A DNA stretch of 64,000 nucleotides from Harmothoe impar (Eukaryota; Annelida; Polychaeta; Phyllodocida; Polynoidae), in contig OX381717.1 in NCBI GenBank assembly GCA_947462335.1, forward strand, positions 19,645,166-19,709,165, written 5' to 3'. This document shows, piece by piece, positions 55,201-61,249 of this stretch. The notes beneath the pieces were generated by a model. It made no database searches. It was not told the DNA's origin and saw only the letters and a list, made by a program, of their open reading frames with translations. Each line of letters opens with the position of its first letter. The first letter of the stretch is position 1. The position numbers were made by a program, and so were the translations under genes.

Positions 55201-56346
55201 GTAGATGCCACCTACGTAGCGCAACTTGACTTGTCGGCAAGAGGAAAGCTGGTTCCTGTGTCTCTTCAGCAAGAACTCGGTGGTGAACGCCGCCTTACAC
55301 TTGCAACATTCGTATATGCCCGCGTACGCGTTGAAGTCCGTGACGAGAGAGACGTGCAAACCGCCTTTCGCCGTCAGGTGTAGGTTGACTTTACCTCGGG
55401 CGGCCACAGTTCTGGAAGGCGGTCTGATCAGAGTAACGCGTCTTCTCAACTTCCGCCCCGGCACTTGACGCGACGCGGTGTAAACCGCTATTTGTACGTC
55501 AAACAAGTTCTCTAACGCGGGTAAGTCGCGGATGTTCAGACCCGGAAAGGATTCAGGTGTGGCAGCGGGACAGAACTGACGTAACAAATCTGAAGCGCGC
55601 TTGCTGGTGTTGTATAAGTGAAAGGAAATGCAGCGGAAGATGCAGAGGTTGTCCTTGTTGGGAAAATCTAACACGCCGCTTCTCTTTCCAACTCGACCGG
55701 CCTGAGTGATCCTACCGCCTATGGGGAATTCCCCCGGTCCCATGTAAACGCAGATGTTCAAATTGGTAGGAAAAAGAACGTGCCACTTGGTGTCAGCGTC
55801 GCAAAGTTTCCGTACCTCCTCGCAAGCGACGGTGTTTTGCATCTTTGAGAGGAGCTCTTCCAAAGTTTCTGAATTAGTTACAGTAGGGAGCGGTTGTATG
55901 AGAGTTGCGTTGTTCTGGGAGGCGTGGAAGTAGCGCAGTTTGCTCTTGTCTTCTCTGTGTTGTAACAGTAAGCCTACCGAGAAACCCACTTTGTATCTGA
56001 ATCTTTGTGTCAAGTGAATGCGACGCATAGTATCTACAGCGTCACTCAACTCGCCGGTTGGTAGCCTGAAGTTTGTTACACTCACGCGAGTCCCGTGCAT
56101 CCTGACGCCCGTTTGTATCGCAGGCCAATTCGCCGTGAACGTTTCCTCCCCGTTCGGTACAGCACATATGCGCGGAGGGAGGGTCACCCCGTCCAGAGAT
56201 TCGCGTCGACAAGCGCTCTTTCGGCAATCCCCTTCGCCGCATAGAGGGCAAAACTTAGCTACTACTCTACAATTTTCTACGTGTCTCTCGTGGTTGTACG
56301 CTCTTTTAAACATTTTGAAACACTTTTCGCATACGTACTGTGTCAT
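52267..56346 (-). CDS. Protein-primed family B DNA polymerase (PolB)
   Basis: About 1359 residues; the element's replicative polymerase. Start is the ATG at 56346; an in-frame GTG at 56358 is not used, and AAAAAAAAC lies directly before the ATG. Visible (numbered from the GTG frame): an N-terminal Cys/His zinc-finger segment (about 10-50); an NLCIFRCISFHL / HVSLV block common in Polinton polymerases; a CxxC-H finger at about 351-374; exonuclease motifs FDFEAFF (418-420), GFNSGRYDLN (553-558) and YNNKD (686-690); polymerase motif A LDANSLY (791), a Vsr-like endonuclease insertion DGFHAASNTVFQFHGCWFH (from 864) with VVWECEW; motif B KLMGNATYG (1095-1103); motif C DTDS (1195-1198); and PKTY (1287-1290). 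All key residues are present, so activity is expected. This is the only polymerase in either element. Confidence 0.95.
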   Translation of the reverse strand: MTQYVCEKCFKMFKRAYNHERHVENCRVVAKFCPLCGEGDCRKSACRRESLDGVTLPPRICAVPNGEETFTANWPAIQTGVRMHGTRVSVTNFRLPTGELSDAVDTMRRIHLTQRFRYKVGFSVGLLLQHREDKSKLRYFHASQNNATLIQPLPTVTNSETLEELLSKMQNTVACEEVRKLCDADTKWHVLFPTNLNICVYMGPGEFPIGGRITQAGRVGKRSGVLDFPNKDNLCIFRCISFHLYNTSKRASDLLRQFCPAATPESFPGLNIRDLPALENLFDVQIAVYTASRQVPGRKLRRRVTLIRPPSRTVAARGKVNLHLTAKGGLHVSLVTDFNAYAGIYECCKCKAAFTTEFLLKRHRNQLSSCRQVKLRYVGGIYQNSRTIFEALADFSIFPPDGHSGIYPYKIAFDFEAFFRPCKEPSTEHVSLLWDHVPLSASVASDFPGWEGPVCFVRASDADSDPLLDRVLNHINENAKAIGEAVLELYRPTLAKLDAAIGEALLLEEATFTTPSPGGFAAAQTRHPLVQLKKRLLRYIRQAPVVGFNSGRYDLNLIKIRLHSFFASGDRRNQEFSVIKRSNQYLAVYTQHTVFLDVVNYLAPGYNYATYLRAFTRNEEKGHFPYEWMTSTRKLANRTLPPRSAFDSELTGVKMSESDYAACQKVWSDEKMQTMEDYLIHYNNKDVKPFIEALKNHAKFFQDRGIDMLKDGVSLAGLTLRFLFQNLEDAFTTFPQFDAVLHALIKENLVGGPSIIFHRFHEKGTTRIREHKYGEEARPCQHILGLDANSLYLRCMSEAHCTGYYAVRRPETEFKPEIRQRNSHSALEWLRFVEHDRDVKLRHALNGGEMAVGCRRIRVDGFHAASNTVFQFHGCWFHAHECIPSHRYQCASLREERRDRTTRVSAYLKALGYKLVVVWECEWREMKRRDERVKASQQRWKVDALKVSRNAMSESDILSAVKEEKMFGLVQVDITTPPHLREYFEEMTPVFKNATVSKSDIGPHMSDFAQEEKLLSTPQRCLIGSYHGKNILLGTPLLKWYLEHGLIVTKVQLVVEYLPKRSFAGFADEVTAARRRGDVNENEKILSDCYKLMGNATYGKTICNKEKHTAVRYTDSRKFELLANSWRFKKASELTSDLFEVELQPKTVKNNLPIQIGFMVYQYAKLKMLEFTYDFLDRFVDRRDYALCQMDTDSLYMALSGATLDDLVKPRLRETYFREKRKWLPTAVCDEHLELFVKTKTERVREWCAPPGGCCERRYLHDLRTSGLMKAEWEGDGILSLNPKTYICYDRVSDTGERKSKKWSAKGVQKKQNPQEPDAFLDVLRQRKTLIAVNRNFKSGAKQNGHLHHRERRRALLVL

Positions 56347-56550
56347 GTTTTTTTTCACTCGGTTACCAACTACTTAGCCGTCTAACTATCTATCTATCTA
56401 TCTAGCCATCTATCAATCTGTCGTCTATGTAACTATCTTTTCTGTCTGCTGTCTGTGTATCCGTCTGTCTGTCTGTCTGTCTGTCTGTCTCATACAGCGT
56501 ACGTCAAACGCTGTGTGTGTGTGTGTGCGCGCGTGAGCGTTGAGCGTCTC
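56347..56550. repeat. Spacer between PolB and the PC4-like gene with microsatellites
   Basis: About 200 bp with (CTAT)n near 56385-56404, (GTCT)n near 56461-56490 and (TG)n near 56512-56526. No TATA box was seen for PolB on the minus strand, so PolB may be read from the upstream gene's transcript. Confidence 0.6.
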
Positions 56551-58113
56551 TCATTCCGAATCTATGCCGAGATATTTCAGAATGATCTCTGTTTTGTCAT
56601 CCAACTCTTTGAGCGCTCTGGCGGACAGCGTCACCCCCTGCTGTGTGGGTTTTTTGTCAGGACCTTCGTACTTGCGCACGTGGACGAGGTTCTTACCGCT
56701 GTAGTAGCTCACAGCTGCGTACACTTCGCCCGCCTCATCCAGCACTGCGAACCAGGGGGTGTGATTAGGTTTTCCTTGCGCGGCCGCTGTGTCGCGTATG
56801 CGCACCACTGCGCGGATATCGGCGATGCGTGCTATGAGCTCGCGCAGCGCGTCGGCCGTGAAGTGCACTCGCTTGCTTCTGGTCAGAGACGCCTCTTTCA
56901 CCTGGCCGTCTTTTGTGTAGCGCGGCCTCCTAGACAGTCTAGCCACGTCCTCCCAGATCTCCAGCGTCAAAGCTCCGTCTAAGCAGAACTCTAACCCGAG
57001 TGTTTTCTCTGCTTCTTCTCGTCCATCTCCTTCTTTTTCTTGTATTTTTCTCTTCTTAGTGGGCCTTGTTGTTCTGGAACTCACCTTAGAACGTTTCACA
57101 CCCGCAGGATGAGTAACACCATCAGCGTGAGCTGAATCAGCAGCAGAACCGATAGCAGGAGCAGCGTCAGCGCTGGTGGTATCGGAGGTCTCGTTGTTGG
57201 AACAGCGCAGCCACACGCCGTCCGTGCTGTGTGTAGCGGTAGAAGATGAAGCGCCGCCGCCGCCCTCGTAAGGTGGCGGTGAGGGCAGTCGCCACGGACC
57301 GGACGGGGGGGCGCTAGCAGTGGAGGAAGTGAGGTCGAAAGGTCGAAGAGGGAAGCCGAAAAACGTACCGCTCACCCCTTGCCCTTCGGGTTCTTCGTAC
57401 GCCTCGTCGTCAGCGTCGTTCTCTGTCTCACCCTGTTGCTGCTCCTCCTCCTCCTCTTCTTCTCGGTTCAGGGGCTGAGTGTCCGAATAGCTGTAACTCT
57501 CAGCGCGAGCGGCGTCGAGGGCGTCCGTCGATGTAGTGGTGGAGGAGAGGGGCTGTGCAACGTGCGGCAGGTCATCAAAGTCATCAACAGTAGTGGGGAG
57601 GTAAAAACCCGGTTGCCAGTACTGCGCTGTGCCAGGAGCGTTGTCGTCAGTAGTAGTAGCAGTAGCAGCAAGTGCAGCAGAAGCAGCCGCAGCAGGCGCA
57701 GCCGCAGCCTCAGCAGGCGCAGCCGTAGCAAGCGCAGCAGTAGCAGGCGCAGCAGCAGCAGCAGCAGCAGCAGCAGCGGCAGGCGGGACGGCGGTAGCAG
57801 CGGCAGCGCGCTTAGCAGCAACGTGTACCGTCGCGAGTGTAACAACGTCGCTAGCACGACGACTGCTACCAGTAGTACTACTAGTACTACTACCACTACT
57901 ACTACTACTGCTACTACTAGTGCTACTGCTACTACTACTACTACTACTACTACTACTGCCGCGAGCGCTCGCTACAGCAGGAGGGTGATAAGACCAACCG
58001 GCTGCGGCGGTAGTCTCATGTTCAGTAGCAAGAGCAGGCACTGACGCTAAACGAACGCTGTTCCGCGTAGTCTTCTTGTTCTTGAACGCCGCTAGCTGTT
58101 GTCTTTTGCTCAT
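56551..58113 (-). CDS. Ala/Ser-rich protein with two PC4-like ssDNA-binding domains
   Basis: A 520-residue protein from the ATG at 58113 (CACCACCATGA, good Kozak). The N-terminal half is low complexity: a Ser run from (AGT)n, a long Ala run from (GCN)n and an acidic Glu/Gln patch. A basic nuclear-signal-like cluster (RPTKKRKIQEKEG) precedes the C-terminal 149 residues, which hold two similar modules. The second (about 459-516) has SYYSGKNLVHVRKYEGPD and GVTLSARALKEL, matching the PC4/Sub1 pattern of a curved sheet plus helix; the first (about 374-433) has LEIWEDVARL and RVHFTADALRELI. PC4-type domains bind single-stranded DNA and act in transcription or replication. The neighbouring PolB makes an ssDNA-binding replication role plausible. 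Family assignment is by eye. Confidence 0.65.
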   Translation of the reverse strand: MSKRQQLAAFKNKKTTRNSVRLASVPALATEHETTAAAGWSYHPPAVASARGSSSSSSSSSSSSTSSSSSSSSGSSTSSTTGSSRRASDVVTLATVHVAAKRAAAATAVPPAAAAAAAAAAAPATAALATAAPAEAAAAPAAAASAALAATATTTDDNAPGTAQYWQPGFYLPTTVDDFDDLPHVAQPLSSTTTSTDALDAARAESYSYSDTQPLNREEEEEEEQQQGETENDADDEAYEEPEGQGVSGTFFGFPLRPFDLTSSTASAPPSGPWRLPSPPPYEGGGGASSSTATHSTDGVWLRCSNNETSDTTSADAAPAIGSAADSAHADGVTHPAGVKRSKVSSRTTRPTKKRKIQEKEGDGREEAEKTLGLEFCLDGALTLEIWEDVARLSRRPRYTKDGQVKEASLTRSKRVHFTADALRELIARIADIRAVVRIRDTAAAQGKPNHTPWFAVLDEAGEVYAAVSYYSGKNLVHVRKYEGPDKKPTQQGVTLSARALKELDDKTEIILKYLGIDSE

Positions 58114-58170
58114 GGTGGTGACTGTAGAGAGCAGCAAAAAAGAATGAGTGAGTGAATGGAAGTTTCCAAG

Positions 58171-58181
58171 CCCCTTATATA
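58171..58181 (-). promoter_or_regulatory. TATA box of the PC4-like gene
   Basis: Minus-strand TATATAAGGGG, 58 bp upstream of the start codon, giving a short leader of about 35-40 nt. The same 11 bases occur in element 1 at 8150-8160. Confidence 0.75.
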
Positions 58182-58218
58182 CGCCTTCTCGCTTCTAGAG
58201 CTAAGCTACTTACCGACC

Positions 58219-58798
58219 CTGTTCAGCTGCCGCCGGCTGGCCGGCGGCCATTCACAAAGAGAAACAAAAAGACATAAGGCATGACGTTTTCAGCTGGATC
58301 CCTTTCCCCCCCCCCTCTTTTGAGAGATCGACTGTGATGATGAGCTAAGCCGCTTACCACCCTGTTCAGCAATTCAACGCGCATTAGCTGTATAAAGGGT
58401 TAAGCGGTTGCTGCCTGCCGTCGACTGACCGGCGGCGGCCATTCACAAAGACATAAGGTATGACGTTTTCAGCTGGATCCCTTTTTGAGGGATCCACTGT
58501 GGTGAGCTAAGCCGCTTACCACCCTGTTCAGCCATTCAGCGCGCGTTAGCTGTATAAAGGATTAACGGTAACGGTGATGAGCTTACAGTGTGTATACAAA
58601 AAAAAACTGCCGTCGACTGACCGGCGGCGGCCATTCACAAAGACATAAGGTATGACGTTTTCAGCTGGATCCCTTTTTGAGGGATCCACTGTGGTGAGCT
58701 AAGCCGCTTACCACCCTGTTCAGCCATTCAGCGCGCGTTAGCTGTATAAAGGATTAACGGTAACGGTGATGAGCTTACAGTGTGTATACAAAAAAAAA
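58219..58798 (+). repeat. Three tandem promoter-like repeats of about 192 bp
   Basis: Copies at 58415-58606 and 58607-58798 are practically identical with a period of 192 bp; an older copy lies at 58219-58414 with small changes. Each contains GACCGGCGGCGGCC, TTTTCAGCTGGATCC, GCTAAGCCGCTTACCACC, CTGTATAAAGG and, in the two younger ones, CAGTGTGTATAC. Confidence 0.9.
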
Positions 58799-58889
58799 CT
58801 ACAGGAGGCGTGTGGCGTGAAGCAGGACCCCCCTAAGACGAACGTGTCTGTCTGTGAGTAGAGGCGTGTGCATGTGGTGAGCGACTTAA
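58658..58889 (+). promoter_or_regulatory. Collinear regulatory block shared with element 1
   Basis: In order: TTTTCAGCTGGATCC (58658-58672), CTGTATAAAGGATTA (58742-58756), CAGTGTGTATAC and ACTACAGG (about 58779-58804), CTGTCTGTGAGTAGAGG (58848-58864) and GTGGTGAGCGACTTAA (58874-58889). The matching block of element 1 lies at 8334-8584 in reverse. It stands upstream of the rightward death-domain gene. Confidence 0.8.
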
Positions 58890-59264
58890 GTGTAAGACAA
58901 AAATCGCCACCTCCTGCCGTGGTGAGTAGACCGGGCCGGCCAGGCGGGCGGGCGGCCGGCTAGTTCAATAGGGAGGGGTGACAGCTGCCTAAGGCTGTGC
59001 ATGAAAAAAAATCCGATTTTCACCTGACCTCTGACGTTTGTTACAATGAATGTCAGAGGGAGGGAGACGTCCTCGGGTAGGGGGTAGGAGGTATTAAGGC
59101 TATGAGTGAGGAAAAAACACCGTTTTCAGCTGGTCTCCACGGATAGCGATGCCACACCCCCTCGTCATCTAAGCTCTTAAGGAGCGGAGCGGCTGAAAAA
59201 GCGTCATGCGGACAGGGTGCTAGACAGCTGGAGCGCTGTTGGAAATGGGATTAAACTCCCTCTG
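58890..59264 (+). other. Promoter-proximal region of the death-domain gene
   Basis: No gene. GC-rich stretches with GCCGGCC-type palindromes (about 58933-58960) and a further TTTTCAGCTGG motif at about 59114. Confidence 0.5.
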
Positions 59265-59273
59265 TATAAAAAG
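59265..59273 (+). promoter_or_regulatory. TATA box of the death-domain gene
   Basis: TATAAAAAG preceded by CTCTG. The predicted start near 59295 leaves a leader of about 120 nt, mostly (CCACCG)-type repeats, before the ATG at 59419. Confidence 0.65.
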
Positions 59274-59356
59274 CTCTCATTTCTGTTGGAAAAAAAACAT
59301 ATCACCTCTGACCCCAGTAACGGCTACTACCACCACCACCGCCACCACCACCACCG

Positions 59357-59387
<31 letters not shown>

Positions 59388-59418
59388 TGCCGCCGCCGCC
59401 AAGACGAGACGAGACGAG

Positions 59419-60168
59419 ATGGCTCAAGCTATTCCACTTTCAAGCTCGCCTTCACCGCCTGGTGCGCCTGAAAATAAGTTAATGCGGCTTGACGACGTGA
59501 GACGCGGCGCGAGGCAGCAGACCGATGATGGGGAGACCCGACAGGTAGGACAGCGGCGGTTAGCCTATAGCGACGCCTTGCTTCGTCAACTAGGTAAAGA
59601 GTTGAGCGGCTGTTGGAGAGAGTTGGGCAGTAGCTTAAAAGTCAGCGCCGCCCGTATGGATGCTCTAGTAGAGCGCAGTGTCAAGACACCGGAGGAGCTG
59701 TGTACGGCGATGTTCCGAGTGTGGTGGGGTGAAACCCCGCATCGTCATAGATGGGGCGAGCTCGGTCGCGTCTTCACCCGCATAAGACGCATGGAACTGT
59801 TGGCTCAGTGGATGGCCCTTCTCCACAGACAGGGGTTGGATTTCGAAAACCCCGACTCGCGCGCGATGCACAAGCACTTGGGCACCCTCGGCAGACGTCT
59901 GGGTAGCAGGTGGAAAGAGGTGGGGGACCATTTAAAATTGTCGCCTGAGAGGTTAGATAAGATCGCTGAAGAATGCGAATACGGAGGAAGTCCCGCTGAG
60001 TGGGCCTTCCGAGTGTTGAAAATGTGGCAAGATGAAGCTGACGGCGCCGGCGGTACGCCTTTTGAACTCCTTCGAGTGTTGACTGAGGACATGGGAAAGT
60101 TTGGCCTCGGCATCGCGATATTACTTGACTTTATCAAGCAAGAAACAACGAGAACGACGGACATGTGA
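59419..60168 (+). CDS. Tandem death-domain protein
   Basis: A 249-residue protein made almost wholly of two death-fold repeats. Repeat 1 (about 52-132) has LLRQLGKELSGCWRELGSSL, KVSAARMDALVE and CTAMFRVWW. Repeat 2 (about 152-238) has HLGTLGRRLGSRWKEVGDHL, KLSPERLDKIAEE, AFRVLKMWQDE and FELLRVLTEDMGKFGL. The spacing of the conserved Trp, hydrophobic helices and the RVLxxW segment agrees with death domains of FADD, MyD88 or ankyrin-type proteins. No enzyme domain, membrane segment or signal peptide is seen. The ATG at 59419 (GAGATGG) is chosen because the TATA box at 59265 lies upstream of it but downstream of the earlier in-frame ATG at 59245. A likely job is to bind host death-domain adaptors and alter apoptosis or innate signalling; this is inference. 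Confidence 0.8.
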   Translation: MAQAIPLSSSPSPPGAPENKLMRLDDVRRGARQQTDDGETRQVGQRRLAYSDALLRQLGKELSGCWRELGSSLKVSAARMDALVERSVKTPEELCTAMFRVWWGETPHRHRWGELGRVFTRIRRMELLAQWMALLHRQGLDFENPDSRAMHKHLGTLGRRLGSRWKEVGDHLKLSPERLDKIAEECEYGGSPAEWAFRVLKMWQDEADGAGGTPFELLRVLTEDMGKFGLGIAILLDFIKQETTRTTDM

Positions 60169-60320
60169 ATTGTTGTGTTTTATTTTCATACGTCTTCTTT
60201 ATTAGTAAGTAAAAAAAAAAATATCATAACAATTAAGACGCGCGATCTCTTAAAGTGTCACTTCCTCCAGTCGCAGCTGATCGCCTCATCGCAGCACGTG
60301 ATAAACAAAAAAAAAACGAA

Positions 60321-60360
60321 GAGACGCGCTTCTTCCTCTCGAGAGGAAGAAGCGTGTCTC
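60321..60360. repeat. 40-bp near-perfect palindrome
   Basis: GAGACGCGCTTCTTCCTCTC followed at once by GAGAGGAAGAAGCGTGTCTC; the halves pair over 20 bp with a single mismatch (a G-U pair in RNA). It lies about 150 bp past the death-domain stop and could be an RNA stem at a transcript end. Confidence 0.85.
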
Positions 60361-60417
60361 TCGATTGAAATCTTTTTCTTTTCTTTTTTTCTTAAAAGAG
60401 ACAAACGCCCCTTAGAG

Positions 60418-60558
60418 TGCTCCCCCACCCCCCTAGAGTGCCCCCCTCCCCCCTCCCCCCCTCCCCCCCACCACTCGCCCCATGCATCCTAAAAGCGCCC
60501 CCCTCCCCATGCATCTTAAAAGAGCCCCCCTCCCCCCCTCTCCTCCCCTCCCCCCCTT
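60418..60558. repeat. C-rich tract able to form G-quadruplexes on the other strand
   Basis: About 140 bp with many runs of four to seven C, interrupted by repeated TAGAGTGC and GCATC(C/T)TAAAAG phrases. On the minus strand this reads as dense G-runs. Confidence 0.8.
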
Positions 60559-60618
60559 ATACACTCTAAAGAACGCTTCTACCTAGTTCAATAAGTCACT
60601 TCCAGTCGCTCGTAAAAC

Positions 60619-60624
60619 AATAAA
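60619..60624 (+). terminator. Poly(A) signal downstream of the death-domain gene
   Basis: AATAAA about 450 bp after the stop codon, the first clear signal on the plus strand before the right TIR. Confidence 0.5.
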
Positions 60625-60788
60625 AAATGAAAAAAAATGAAAAAAAAACTTATATCGTAGTGTTTTTTATTAGTTTACCGAAAAAAAATAAGAGACTCGC
60701 CTCCTCCTCCAAAAAAAAAAAAGATATCACATTTTAAAGCCCGTGACCCCTTAAAGACGCTCATCTCTTCATTAAGTCGCGTGACGTC

Positions 60789-60790
<2 letters not shown>

Positions 60791-60819
<29 letters not shown>

Positions 60820-61243
60820 CTTCTTCTTCTTCTTCCGGTCACGTGATCAATCAGGTCACTTCCGGTCACGTGATCCTCAATGAGGTCACTTCCGGTTGGC
60901 CATTAGGTCATGTGACGTCACTTCCGGTCCCCTAAGTAGGTCAGTAGGTTACCCAGAATGCACCATCCCCTAAGTAGGTCACTTCCGGTCACCCAATGGA
61001 GGCCTCTGATTGGCTTCAGGGTTACCCAGAATGCACCGCTAATCCCCTAAGTAGGTCACTTCCGGTCACGTGACCAAATGGAGGCCTCTGATTGGCTAAC
61101 TAGGTCACGTGACGTCACCACTAATCCCCTAAGTAGGTCACTTCCGGTCACGTGACCAAATGGAGGCCTCTGATTGGCTGCATGTCGATTGAGTAATAAA
61201 CAGTACTTAACTATAGTCCCGTTCCGATACATACTATACTACT
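60791..61243 (-). repeat. Right terminal inverted repeat of element 2
   Basis: About 453 bp inverted against the left TIR, starting in a (TTC)n tract (60791-60835) and ending CTATACTACT at 61243. Confidence 0.92.
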
Positions 61244-61249
61244 TGCCTT
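61244..61249. repeat. Target-site duplication TGCCTT, right of element 2
   Basis: Exact copy of 51546-51551, abutting the right terminus. Confidence 0.9.

Larger units (their letters stand above)
60169..60790. other. 3' region between the death-domain gene and the right TIR
   Basis: No gene. It holds the 60321-60360 palindrome, a C-rich tract at 60418-60558 and AATAAA at 60619-60624. Confidence 0.6.
51552..61243 (-). mobile_element. Element 2: Polinton-like segment with PolB, PC4-like and death-domain genes
   Basis: A 9,692-bp element with terminal inverted repeats whose outer 95-100 bp match element 1 with about two differences, and with its own 6-bp duplication. Genes: PolB (minus), a PC4-like protein (minus), a divergent regulatory region and a tandem death-domain protein (plus). 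No integrase, packaging ATPase, capsid or protease gene is present in any frame. All three genes are open. It therefore looks like a complete insertion of a genome segment that depends on element 1 functions, rather than a decayed Polinton. Confidence 0.92.

Noticed and set aside
57379..58044. Long plus-strand frames opposite the PC4-like gene
   Set aside because: They arise from trinucleotide repeats and have no promoter or domain; the minus strand has a TATA box, Kozak start and PC4-like domains.
6869..61243. One large Polinton from 6869 to 61243 with host genes captured inside
   Set aside because: Each element has its own pair of inverted repeats and its own, different 6-bp duplication, so there are two insertions, not one.
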